Part shown: positions 23,420 to 34,780 of the stretch, in pieces
How the letters are laid out: every line of letters starts with the position of its first letter
Numbering within the stretch: the first letter of the stretch is position 1
Assembly: GCA_003260075.1 (NCBI GenBank)
Contig: QLIY01000064.1
Coordinates: 159,550 to 223,549 of the forward strand
DNA: 64,000 nt
Direction: 5' to 3'
Origin: Phallusia mammillata
Lineage: Eukaryota; Chordata; Ascidiacea; Phlebobranchia; Ascidiidae
The notes under the pieces: model-generated
Databases searched by the model: none
Told to the model about the DNA's origin: nothing
What the model saw: only the letters and a program-made list of their open reading frames with translations
Translations under genes and position numbers: made by a program

Positions 23420-24490
23420 TGCACTTTCGTTGTACTCCCATTAATTTTTGTTATTTATGGCGATGCAAAACTTAGGTAAACTGCTTTCTGTACCACGCGT
23501 GACCAATCACACCAAAATATGTCCCTTTGACCTTTAACCCCATTTACATGTGAAACCAGGGGGAGATTTTAGCAGGGTAAAAAAGTGGACGATGCTGTTT
23601 ATTGTTTCAGTTTGGGAGCAGTGGGTCATGTTTGGATGGGTTTTGTGTAACCCTAGTGCTGTCCCTGGGGTTGGGTCCCATTTCCTTAGAAAAATCTACC
23701 AACACCATACCTCAGGCTCAGTCACACATTTAACTAAATTTCAACAGGTGGCCCAGAGAGCATTTTACTCATTTAAAGCGGTATATCTCAAAACATACTG
23801 ACAGCTATTAGGGTTAGGGGTAAATTGCTGTCGTTCAAAGGTAAGGTTTGGCGTTTGTTTAAAAGTTTGAAACTAATGCTAAGACTTGTTTCCCAATGTA
23901 AAATTTTGAAACTTATTTCCCCCACCTCTTTAGCTGCTGAAATAATAATTCATCTCTTCGCGCCACCTATCAGAATTTAGCTAAATGTGGGGCTGACATG
24001 AGTTGTGGTGTTAGTAGCTCAATCATTTCCTCAACAGTTCAATAACTTTGTGGGGGTCAAAATCTGATAATCGTTTTGTTGACGCTGTGATGTTAATGCA
24101 GGGCTCGAAGTTAACGACTTTTAATTTCGAGCTCTGCAAGTTGAGCAATTTTGCATCACAACGTTTCCTCTGTTACGTAATAATCGTGTTCCCTCCAAAC
24201 CACAGACCAATGTAATCGTTTTTACGCCCGGATATCCGGGTCTGCACGGTGTCGCGTTTTTTATCACGTAAATAAAACTCTACACGTGGTGTGGTGCGCC
24301 CTCTTGTGGCACGACTCTCAGTGGAATTGTCTCGCTAGGTGTCGCACGAGTACAGTAACTTTATTATCACAAAACCACGCGAAATGTTGCGGGAAAACTT
24401 TTGCGGCATAGAACGTGTTTTTGAGCGGAACATTGGACTGGACTGGGGGGGATTACCCCGCTGGGTGAGGGGATTACCCCCCTGGGTGAG
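23420..24490. other. Intergenic between convergent CTDNEP1 and zinc-finger genes
   Basis: No coding exon recognised. Around 23940-24030, GCGCCACCTATCAGAATTTA followed by TTAGTAGCTC is a degraded copy of the repeat family seen at 53450, 54856 and 30590. Confidence 0.5.
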
Positions 24491-24495
24491 GGGGA

Positions 24496-26668
24496 TCAAA
24501 CGGCGAAACCCCGATATGCGGAGTACACCCTCCCATCTACCACATTCCTCCATCCTGTTATAACCGGTTTCCACTCAATCAGCGGGACCACGTGACTCCA
24601 CTGGTCATGTGACCATCCGGTCGGTGACGCAGTACTGACGTCATGCGCTGGTGATGACGTAGGGCTGCGTGACCGTTTATTGCTGGGACTTCCCCACTCC
24701 TTGTAGAGTTGACGTTTCCATTTGTAATCTGAACATTTTAACCGGATTAATTCGGATAAATTCGGAAAGTTAGTTTGCATTGTTCAAATAAATCGAGAAT
24801 ACCTGGCGATTGTTCGCTCATAGATACGTCACTTCCTGCTGCGTCATCCGAGCTTGTCGTCGCTTCTTTGTCCGAACCGGTAGAATCACGCCTCCCGATA
24901 ATTTGTTCCACGAAAAACGAAGTTTCGCTTTTCGATTTAGCCGATAGCTTTGTGACGTCACGTGTCTTGTCGCCTGTTACGTCATAGGCGGGATTGTTAC
25001 GTTTGGCGAGTCGCGCAATCTCGTTGATTTCCGGCCAACTCTGCTGGTCCGGATCATCAGCTTTGGACACTGGAGGGCAGCACGTGCGCACGAATTCCTC
25101 CCAGACCGGTGAGAACTTGTGGTCGTTTGTGGTTAGTCTGCAGTCGCTATGTTTCCTCCAATCAGGAGTCACGTTGCATTGTGACGTCACTTTGTGCCTG
25201 TGATAATTAATTTAGGTTTAGTTTCACACAATTACGTCATAGTTAACAATTCCATACCCGGTCGAGGCATGATCGCTAGGTGGCGACAAAGAGCTTGCGA
25301 AAGTTTTCTGAAAAACAAAACATCAAGTTGAAAGCTGCAGTTGGTTCGGCACAGCACAAACTTTCGAGGTTTCCCACCATTGCGTTGTTCCGTGGTGCCT
25401 GTAGCGCCGCCAGTGGTAATACGTCGTTGAACCTCTCGTGCGCCACCTTGTGCTGTTTGAGGGTGAACGATCGTCGAAATTCCTTCCCACACTCGTCACA
25501 CTTAAATGCTTTCACCTTGCTGTGGGTTTTCTTGTGCGATTTCAGGTTCGAGATTTGACAAAATGCGTGACCACAAATATTGCACTTGTATGGTTTCTCG
25601 CCTGCAAGTACAATGTGACGTCAATAATGGTTATCTTGTCACAATCGAATGTTTGTGTTTGTTTCACAGATTGTGTCTTCAGCCCGGTATTTTGCCCTGG
25701 TGAAAATGTATTTCAATCGGCATAGATGCAGATTAATTGCAACGTGGCCTAAATTAATCTTTAAAAAAAACCGTTCATTGGTTTCGAATTTAAGTGGCAC
25801 CCATTCTACTTATTTGAAGTGTCACGTCCTCTACTTGTGAAACTGGCAGTGTGAGCGATTTTATTTCAACAAATCAACCGGGTCACATCTTCTACTTAAT
25901 TTACAACAAATTCTATCGATTTTATTTCAGCAAATTCTATCGATTAACCGGTTCACAAAGTTTGTGACGTCGTGGCCATATACAAACTGTGAAAACCAAC
26001 TTACGTAACGTGACACTCTACTTTTCAATTCTCGAACCAAACCACAAAGGATTCGACGCTCGTCACGATATTAAAGCGATTATTTTCACAACCGACTATA
26101 AAAACAACCCAAATTAACCTCTAAATCAATTATGACGTCATACACGCGCGCGGTCATTCGGGTTCTCAGAGGCTACATGATCACGTGACTTGCTAACATG
26201 AAATTTTCTGACCGAGCTTGTTTTTTTTCGGCGCGGGCGCGAGAATTTACGTTTTTGACAAAACAGCAATTTTCTGACTGACGTTTAATTTCGCTGAAAA
26301 AATCCGGTTCTTATGCTCAACCCAAGCAGGCAGTTTTTAAACAGTTACACCTTGTAATTAAATCACATTAAATTTGAAAAAAACTGCTTTTACTGAAGAC
26401 AAAACTACGTCGCACCCCAACAAAAACATTAATACATATATTATGACGTCACAAGCGCGGTAGAATAGTAGCTGTGACGTAAACAACTGACCTGTGTGGA
26501 TTCGAATGTGTTCCTTCAAATGTTGCGAGAGTCGAAAACTTTTGTTGCAATGCGTGCAATGGTAGGGGCGCGAATCGTTGTGAATCATCTTGTGGCGATT
26601 CAGGTTTTCTGACAAAGCAAATTTCCTTCCGCAGGTTTCACAAACAAATTGCCGTTTGTCGTTTAAAC
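24496..26668 (-). CDS. C2H2 zinc-finger protein with four fingers and a long C-terminal extension
   Basis: Exons in transcript order: 26668-26492, 25601-25433, 25197-24803, 24728-24496; phases agree at each junction. Exon 1 here carries fingers CETCGRKFALSENLNRHKMIH and CTHCNKSFRLSQHLKEHIRIH, then linker TGEKPYK. Exon 2 carries CNICGHAFCQISNLKSHKKTH and CDECGKEFRRSFTLKQHKVAH. The last two exons encode about 209 residues, Ser-, Asp- and Thr-rich, without a known domain (e.g. SKSETSFFVEQIIG, KRSRSPTSSP). If the 25432 donor is not used, translation runs on to a TAG at 25276, giving a shorter tail. It is probably a nuclear DNA-binding regulator; orthologue not identified. The 5' coding exon is not secure; see 28932-28950. 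Confidence 0.85.
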
Positions 26669-26805
26669 CTGGTGAACCAAAGCATTGTGTTAACTTAAAT
26701 CGGTTTTACGTTATACTCTAACATGAATGAGAGATTGCCATTACAAACTTTTTACTGTTAGATTTGTAAGACATGAGCTTTCTCATCTGTTATGTTTAAA
26801 CTGTG

Positions 26806-26815
26806 CCCCCCCCCC
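26806..26815. other. C10 run between direct copies (probable assembly join)
   Basis: Arms of about 47 bases starting ACTGTTAGATTTGTAAGACA lie at about 26755-26801 and 26816-26863. Confidence 0.7.
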
Positions 26816-26863
26816 ACTGTTAGATTTGTAAGACATGAGCTTTCTCATCTGTTATGTTTAAAC

Positions 26864-27144
26864 CAGTGGTTCTCAACTCATTTTGGGCCATGGACCACCA
26901 TCCCAGTAAAAATAATATCATGGACCATTTCGTTTTTTGAGCAAGATTGAAGTACGCATACAAAACAACCATTTGGGCTTGAAACATACTTCTTTAAAAC
27001 TAATTTTCAAGAAGTGAGATACATTTATTAACAGCTAGCATTTTGATACTCTTTCAACATGTAATATGTAATCATCTCTAGTTTATTACTAAATTTAGTG
27101 GACCACCAAAAAAGGCATCATGGACCACCAGTTGAGAACCACTG
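26864..27144. mobile_element. hAT-like MITE, family E, with perfect 8-bp target duplication
   Basis: Termini CAGTGGTTCTCAAC and GTTGAGAACCACTG are exact inverted repeats. GTTTAAAC flanks both sides (26856-26863 and 27145-27152). The interior has repeated ATGGACCACCA modules. About 281 bp and non-coding, upstream of the zinc-finger exons. Confidence 0.88.
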
Positions 27145-27152
27145 GTTTAAAC

Positions 27153-28540
27153 TGCGATTTAAGCATAAATTTATATTGTAAACTTCCCACTCTTAAGTTT
27201 GCAACACATCTTTGCTGCAATGTTCAAACTGTCCGATTTAAGCACCTTTAACACAAAGGCCGCAATAGTTTTTTAATATCCAACTTGAAATTTGAGTTTG
27301 TTATTTCGCCTGAAACCTTACAAAACTTAATCTGTTTCTCTTCAACCATTTTTTTGCGAGGCAAGTAAACATTTAGCGTTGCTGTCAAACAGCATTTCAT
27401 GTTTTCATGCTACAAACTTCTGAACTGAACGTGGCCGCGAGCTCACACGTTAAACTGCTTCGCAACACAACGTTACATTTGATCAGCGCGAATCATTTCC
27501 TGTGCACTTTTACACATCGGTTGTGACCAGCAACAACAAGCAGCAGAAGCAGCAGCGGTGTATGCGTCCGCGGGCGATCATTGTTTCGTCACAATCGCGA
27601 CGATAATATCACCACAATCACGCACTCGATTGAACTTATGGCCGCGAAATAGGCTGAGAATAAGAAACACCACAAACTAATTGTTTCTGCACTCAACACT
27701 ATTCATGTATTGCGCAACATTGTAAGGTGTTGAACTTTTGATGTAATAATGTGAGTTCGGCACTGACAGGCGAGTTTCCGAGTTCCTGTGTGATAACTGA
27801 AGTAGCTGACAAGTTGTAAGTTGGTTCTGACAGCTTTCTCGCGAATGTTATCTCCATCAAACCGGGGTTTAAATTTTAAATCTCCACACAAGACTGACTT
27901 TATCTGTCTGTCTGTTGCTTGGATTGAGATAAGCATACGAGGATTTCCTTTCAATAACGTTCATGCGATGGATGCATTCCTATATCTGATGTTTTATTTA
28001 TAGCTTGTCAATTAAGAGGATGTCATTCCAATCTGTCATCTATTCTTGTTTCATCCAATCGCTGATCGTCTCAATCGGTTTCAAATTTGTTTAAATTAGC
28101 AAAAACTGGCGCAGATTATTTCATAACCTTTTTACTTCAAAGTTTATTCCAATTTCCTTATTTGGCTTTGTTTTGCTTGCATTATGACGTCATAGCACTT
28201 AACAATACGAACGTTCGAATTTATGAAGTTACATTATTCAATCACGTGCTCATGCACACGAACCTGCGTTTTTTTTCTGCGCTTCATTGTTTCGTTGTTG
28301 AAGTTTGGAAGAATGTTCGGAAATCTGGATCCAAAAAAAGTTGGAAAATAAATAAATAACTTACACATGTATGGGGAAATTTCTGTTGCTTTGTATTAAA
28401 ATATTTATGTCGATATGTGAACTGTTCGGACTTTCGTGCAGCAGAATATCATTTGAATCAACTCGGTAAAAAGTTTGATAAATTTATTCAATCACTAAAA
28501 CATTTTCATTTGTCAGTGACGTTATTGTTACCTCATGCTG
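27153..28540. other. Intron or intergenic sequence, no gene recognised
   Basis: No conserved exon seen. It may be the first intron of the zinc-finger gene on the minus strand if the 28950 start is right. Confidence 0.4.
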
Positions 28541-28541
28541 A

Positions 28542-29027
28542 TGTAGTGACGTCACATATTGAAAAGTTGCGTCACAATCTTTGCACGGGTATTTCATTGC
28601 TCGTTGCTGACACCTGGCGATTAAAGTTTATGCTGTTTTTGGCGAAAACAAACCAAAAAACAATTTTTGCCTTGGATTTTATTCTTACCCATCGGTTTCT
28701 TCCACATGCTGTTGATAATCCGGGTCACTCTGGTTCAAAGTATTCTCTTCTTTGTAATAATATCCAACGCTTTGCGATTTTCNATGTAGTGACGTCACAT
28801 ATAGAAAAGTTGCGTCACAATCTTTGCACGGGTATTTCATTGCTCGTTGCTGACACCTGGCGATTAAAGTTTATGCTGTTTTTGGCGAAAACAAACCAAA
28901 AAACAATTTTTGCCTTGGATTTTATTCTTACCCATCGGTTTCTTCCACATGCTGTTGATAATCCGGGTCACTCTGGTTTAAAGTATTCTCTTCTTTGTAA
29001 TAATATCCAACGCTTTGTGATTTTCCA
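28542..29027. repeat. Direct duplication around a single N (28783), probable assembly join
   Basis: 28542-28782 and 28784-29027 are nearly identical copies of about 240 bases, separated by one N. Differences are single substitutions. A continuous plus-strand reading frame across the block is a by-product of the duplication. Confidence 0.85.
28932..28950 (-). CDS. Candidate first coding exon of the zinc-finger gene
   Basis: On the minus strand, an ATG opens MWKKPMG and is cut by a good donor (GTAAGAAT). Its phase fits the first secure zinc-finger exon at 26668, giving MWKKPMGLNDKRQFVCETCG. An identical copy lies at 28689-28707 because of the N-flanked duplication. The evidence is only a start codon, a donor and phase. 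Confidence 0.35.
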
Positions 29028-29049
29028 GGCGTCATCATTTCCAGTATTA

Positions 29050-30380
29050 CTTCACAATAGCTTTTTATGGGACAAAATTTCTGTTCACAATTGAAAAACC
29101 CATTTCGTGTAATAAGGTTTGCTTCGATTAAACTTTTAGTATAAACAGGCATTCGAGTGTGTCAGTGTTTAGGTAGTTAGAGGGCACACTGCCACTGGAC
29201 AATGCGATTGAAGCGGTTTGCTAAAAAACAACTTCAAAAGGAAACCCTTTGCAGCACACATGCCTGACAGTTTTTACATTACAGCATATTTCCCCATAAG
29301 CTTTTATTGTATTTGTGATGTTTCTCGTTTTTAATTCAGATATTGCTGCCTTCACAACAACTGTTACTTCAGAACTATAAGCACTGAATACAAACTCAGT
29401 AACATCTGCACTGTGGCAACGTTGAAACGTTTAACTGAGTGCGACTGAAACGTGCAGCGCCAACCACTTCCTTGACTGACTGTGCGCATTATTTCCTCTC
29501 CCATTCATAACGTGATCTGCAACGTTCCAAAACTTAACAGAGCTCCATTGTGACGTTCTATTATCAACAATAATAACAATCAGTTTTCGCTGCACTTCAT
29601 TGTGGGGCGTGCAGGTTTAGAATTAGTAGCGCGAAACCTTCTATGATGTCACAATTCATGATTTGTGTGAACCTCGCCATCCTCTATTACGTAATAATAA
29701 CATTGTGCGAGGGGGAATCGAAATTAGAACGTCGCGCGACGAGGAAAAGCGACAACGTTTTAATTCGTTAGGAAACGGAACAGAGAAATCGTAATAAGGA
29801 AACAAAGTAAATGTTTGAAATGTTTCAACCATCCCCCCCCCCGAACAGAGAAATCGTAATAAGGAAACAAAGTAAATGTTTGAAATGTTTGAAATGTTTC
29901 AACCACATATCGTTGAATGAGAAACACAACGAGCCCAAAAAGACGTAAAAAGCAACATGCTTTAGTTTTCAAACGTTTCGGTAAATGCTCATGCCATCAT
30001 CAGTGATATAAGGGGCCACATCAGTTACACCTGTTTATTCATACCACTAATGATGCCATGATGAGTATTTACCGATCCGTTTGAAAATATAAAGCATGTC
30101 GCTTTTTACGTCTATTTCAACCGTTGTTTTCATCATTCAAGTAACGAACACGTGCGTATATAGTGTTCCATTTATCGTTGAATTCAGAAGTACAAAAATA
30201 TATTCAATACTATTTGACAAATGTTATAAAACACACACAGTGCAAATCATAAAAAATGTAAATGTAACGAACAATGCTTTTTCACATTGTTTGGCAACAA
30301 GGCGGAAATGACACATTGTGATGACGTCAGATGAATTTAAACATTCGACATCCGACAAAGTTGTTTATGACGTCATATTG
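29050..30380. other. Intergenic; C10 join at 29833-29842
   Basis: The C10 run lies between copies at about 29778-29832 and 29843-29905. No gene recognised. It probably includes promoter sequence for the zinc-finger gene. Confidence 0.5.
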
Positions 30381-30383
30381 TAA

Positions 30384-31414
30384 TCAGTTAGGTCCGTAAA
30401 TGAGAGTTCGAACAAGAGACTCGTAGTTCACTGATCCAACACTCATTGGATCTGCGTCCCGGATCAACTCATCCACTTCATCCTCTGTTAATACGTCACC
30501 CAATGACGTCATGATGTGACGTAGATCTGACGCTCTTATCATCCCTGTTCCGCATGAACGGTTACACTTGGTAATTTTGCGTCGCATGTTTACGGTAGGA
30601 ACTCACATCACAGACCTGCTAATTTCCGGTAGGTCGCGCAACAGCATAATATTTTAAGTTTTTTTTTTTTTTTTCACGGGGTTCGAACCCAGGACACTCC
30701 CGGGGACGAATCCCGATCAGGTTTTTTTTTATGTCTGTATGTGGGTCAGGCGTCTGTATGTGGGTTTACATAACTGCGATCTTTACGCCCTCCATTGGTA
30801 TTTAGCAAACCGTGTGTGCTGTGAGTTCGTGTGCTATTAGCCAGTGACGGGTTTCAAGCGGTTCGCACCGATTGTATAGAGCCGTCTCGCGAAATTTTAC
30901 GAGATCAGCGAACCGGTTAGCATTACTGGTTACTGTCAATGGACTGTTTGTAACAGAACCGGCTGAAACATATGACTTTTGTGATAGAACCTTCTGACAA
31001 ATTGAATCCCACCACATGCTCTAGGCACCTTTACACACTCACCAGTCAAACCTTTGTCAAATCTGCGAAAAGCTTCAAGCAGCTCATCTTCGGGATTCCC
31101 CTGAACCGATGCTTGTTTTATGATCTTTATGAATCCGTCCCACTCGATCGAACCTTTTCCCTCTGGGTCAGCGACCTAATAAACGCCACCGCATAATTGA
31201 TCATTGTGAAGTATGACGTCATAATGGCTTATAACACAAATACCTTCAGTCTTTCTTTTATCCAACCCTCAGTAGGAACTTGGCCGCATGCCCTCAACAA
31301 ATTACCAAGGTCATCGCTCAGTACTGCCCCCACGTGGCGAAAATCGTAGTTGTTGAAATGTTTTCTATATTCGGCGATTTGTTGTTCTGTTGGTTCAGAA
31401 GATGCTTCCGCCAT
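30384..31414 (-). CDS. Calmodulin-like EF-hand protein, complete, 3 exons
   Basis: Exons 31414-31244, 31175-31043 and 30544-30384 give 155 codons. The start MAEASSEPTEQQIAEYRKHF matches the calmodulin/troponin-C/essential light chain N-terminus. Later parts, GSIEWDGFIKIIKQ, EAFRRFDKGLTGMIRASDLR and LTEDEVDELIRDADPMSVGSVNYESLV, follow the calmodulin order. The calcium loops are degenerate: loop 1 is YDFRHVGAV, and loop 4 is DADPMSVGSVNYE, which keeps some ligands. It is likely a light-chain-like regulatory subunit rather than a strong calcium sensor; that is an inference. TGA at 30384-30386. Confidence 0.85.
30588..30840. mobile_element. MITE, family G (copy a), carrying a tRNA-like fragment
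   Basis: GTAGGAACTCAC at the left and GTGAGTTCGTGTGCTATTAG at the right are inverted. ATTTCCGGTAGGT and ACGCCCTCCATTGGTATTTA recur in copies at 53450-53650 and 54856-55113. The interior has a T-run followed by GGGGTTCGAACCCAGG, a tRNA T-arm-like motif. In an intron of the calmodulin-like gene. Confidence 0.6.
30842..31016. mobile_element. hAT-like MITE, family A (copy 2)
   Basis: Shares GTTAGCATTACTGGTTACTG and ACAGAACCGGCTGA with the copy at 2668. The left end CAGTGACGGGTTTC is degraded and the right end is GAATCCCACCAC. Nested directly beside the preceding MITE, just downstream of exon 2. Confidence 0.7.
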
Positions 31415-31439
31415 TTTTACCAAACAAAACTAATCAGCT

Positions 31440-33790
31440 AAAAGTACTTCATACACAAAAATGTAAAAACTCAAACTTCGCTCGTTTTTGACTTGTTTTT
31501 TACGGCACAGTTAACAATCAACACTTCAAAATTTGACGTGAAGTAGTAAATCACGCCTACATGTCTTATCATGAGAAATCAGAACGTTGTTGATTGAATC
31601 CCGTGACCAACAGATTTGTGCTGTGTTATTTGCCAAGAGCAATATTTACTTGTTACAGTTTTACTTAAACCACTGACAAGCCGTCGTAATGTAAAGAGGG
31701 GTTTATATGCAACTATATTACAAAGTCTCAAGCCAACACAACAAACATTTACTTTCCTAGTTGAACAAATTGATTTCGCGCATTCGACTTACTGCGAGAA
31801 ATCCTACGTCCAGTATAAGACGTCGAAACGTCGGATGGTTTGTTTATATTTGCCCGTTTTTATGAAATATATACCAACAACACTTTATTTAGGGCAATTA
31901 AATATTTTAAACAAATGATGAGAAATCAAAACGTTGTAATCCAGTTGCCGAGACCAGCAGATTTGTGTTGTTATTGTTGCCAAATTAAATATTTTTTACT
32001 TGTTACATTTTACATAAAGCACTTATCGTTATAATCTGTTGACGGAATTACTCGTAATTATAATAAAGTCCCAAGCTATTACAACAAAAACGTACCCCCC
32101 TTTTTTGTACTGATCGATTTTAGCAACACCGAAGTGATTCATTTGAAACTACACCTACAAACTGACACAAATTTTTTACTACAACCTGAGACAAGCTTAA
32201 CAACTAGTTACATATACGAGCTATGGCAGATAGCGCCGAGACTTGTAACAACAAACTCTCCCTGATAACACACTGTTCGTGGCTGTATCGGTTTGTTGCA
32301 ACATTCTCCATGTGACAAGGTAGCAATGTACACAAGTTGTGCGATGTCGAATCTCAACTGAATCTTACAGTTAAAAAATGCAGCAAACATTCTCCTGCTG
32401 GAACCTAAAAAGACAAGGTAACAACGTACACACTGACACGACTTCAAGATGTGCGATGTCTAATCTTAACAAAATATTACGGTTGAAAATTGCAACAAAA
32501 ACTCTGATTCAACTAAACATCAATGTTTACAAGTCAACCCAAAACCATGATTTCCTAACATTTCATGTAATCTTACATAATTGCGGCAGGCAACATCTGT
32601 TTTACGTCACAACCAAAATATCCAGGCAAAATAAAACTACAACAAATAAACAAATCCACTCCTTATCCAAACTCAACTGAATTTCAAATTAATTATTACC
32701 AACTGTCCACGTAGTTCACTAAACCGCGGTTGGCTCAACGACTGAACCAACCGAAATAGCAGGTGAGCCGTATAATCCAGTCGTAAAAACCAAACTACCC
32801 CCAACAAAAGATCCGCTTTATTACATATGTATCCACGTTCTGTGACATCACAATAGGTTAACTCCTTGGGTAGCGATGTACAGGTTATTGTTACGTCACA
32901 CAGAGTAGTTAAACCCTGGCGCGCGCGTTGTTTGCAAATCGTCACTCAACTCTCGAATGAAACGTGACTTGAATAATGGAGTGATTGTGACCTAACAATG
33001 CCAAGATTTGATTTACCCCCTGAAACGTTACTCTCAACTTTTTGGCACAGTAACGAAATATTTGTCGTTGGATCATAAACTGTAAATTACCTTTTCCCGT
33101 TACATGAATTTGTTTGCTCAAAACCAAGTTAATGACAGTAGCGATATCTGGCTTCGGTCGGCGGTGGACACGTAACAACGAGTGGTTATCTCGTAACAAT
33201 GGACGGTTGTCTCGCATGCCATCTTGGTTTGTTGAGTGCGGGTTCGAAACCTCTCGGAACTTATGAAAGGGCTTGATACCAAACTTATGTGTTCCGCAGT
33301 TATGATTAAGACAAACACAATATGTCGTCGACGGATGAAAGTAAAAAGTTTAATAAGATAATATTCTGACAATGATGATTATGACATTATTTAGGCAATA
33401 TGAAAATAAAACTACTTTAATCGTGTTACCAGATCGTATTTGTGTTAAAAATTATTGGCTGAAAAAGTGTGTGCAAAATTACTGGATTAAAGAAATGTTG
33501 TGCCGATAAGCCAATGAAAAGATGAAATTAACGTTCATAGAAAATAAATTTATGCAGGTTAGGGAAATTCCCGATTCAGAAATTTCGGGGCTACATCATT
33601 ACGGATGAGATGAACGTTTTGTTGTTGTTTCTGAACACAATTACTGTTTATTGTTTCTTAATTTTTAAAACTTTTATAACAAGAAGGTTAATTGATTGGT
33701 GTTAAAGTGGGTCTAAGTGGTCTACCATTGAAGTAAAACAGTGGTAATAGAACAAGTAACAAAAATTTCATTGTTTGTGAATTTCGAACC
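31440..33790. other. Intergenic with two diverged tandem duplications
   Basis: A module near 31571 (GAGAAATCAGAACGTTGT ... ACCAACAGATTTGTG) recurs near 31917. A second module (ACAAGGTAGCAATGTACACA ... TGTGCGATGTCGAATCT) near 32315 recurs near 32413. No coding exon recognised. Confidence 0.55.
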
Positions 33791-33798
33791 GTGCAATT

Positions 33799-34353
33799 AT
33801 GAGTGATGAAGTAAAACCGCAACCGATAAACCCGAGCCTTGGAATGAGAATCACACTGGCCGGAATTCGACAGAGATTCTCAGCTGTTCCACAAATTTCC
33901 ACAGATGAACTTTATTCTTTGTTTTATTCCGAAGAAACAAGAGACAACAATAAGAAGTTGTTACTGTTGGATGTTAGGACTCAGGAAGAACGAGATATCA
34001 GTCAATTCAAGGATGCTGTCTTCGTTGATTATGACAAACCTAAATCTGAGAATGTGGAAAATATACGCAGAAAGATAAATGAGATACTTTCTAGTTTTTC
34101 ATCACCTGAATGTTGTTTGTATGTTGTAGCATATTGTGCTGTTGGCTACAGATCGTGTGATATTATAAACCAACTTTTGCCTCACTATGATTCACAACAG
34201 ATTAAACTCTATAATTTGGAGGGAAGCATATTTAAATGGGCCAATGAGGGGCGGCCAGTGGTTACCAATGACAACCAACCCATTAAATTTGTTCATCCTT
34301 TTAACTCAGTTTGGGGAAAGTTGTTAAACGTGGATTTGAGAAAATGGAGTTAA
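33799..34353 (+). CDS. Single-exon rhodanese-domain protein
   Basis: An uninterrupted frame of 184 residues from ATG 33799 to TAA. The fold markers are LLLLDVRTQEERDISQF (about residues 54-70) and the active-site loop YCAVGYRSC with Cys113 in the catalytic position. A C-terminal LYNLEGSIFKWANEGRPVV matches the last strand and helix of rhodanese domains. No signal peptide is evident. Rhodanese-like proteins move sulfur or serve as redox or phosphatase-related folds; the substrate is not predictable here. It is unusual among its neighbours in having no introns, which could reflect retroposition or an old intron-poor gene. Confidence 0.88.
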   Translation: MSDEVKPQPINPSLGMRITLAGIRQRFSAVPQISTDELYSLFYSEETRDNNKKLLLLDVRTQEERDISQFKDAVFVDYDKPKSENVENIRRKINEILSSFSSPECCLYVVAYCAVGYRSCDIINQLLPHYDSQQIKLYNLEGSIFKWANEGRPVVTNDNQPIKFVHPFNSVWGKLLNVDLRKWS

Positions 34354-34780
34354 CAAAAGAAATTGTTGGTAGTTTTGTTTATTTTTGTCCAAAGATTTAA
34401 AGACAAAAGTTACGATACATGTTTAAATTTCACAACATTTTATGTAAAGTGAAAATTGTGTTACTTTGCCTATTATTCTCAGGGCTTCTTGAATTGCAGA
34501 CTTGTAGTTACTTATCACAAACCTCATGTTTGCATGCAATGTTTTTGTTGTATTTCTCTTCACTTTATCATTACCACACTTTATTTACACAATCTGTGTT
34601 GTTATTGTCAAACACAACTTAGGATATTTATAATATATCACGCTTTTTTGAATTAAGTATTGAATGTTTGTGTTAAAAATGCTGTATATGCAAATGTTTT
34701 AACTTTTTACAGAACATGAATATCATAGACTGCTGTAAAAGTGAATATCTGATAACAACTGAAGGCAGGACGTAGAAAAA

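Noticed and set aside
28417..29094. 225-codon plus-strand frame with an internal repeat
   Set aside because: It spans an N and a direct duplication. The repeat is an assembly join, and the sequence resembles no protein.
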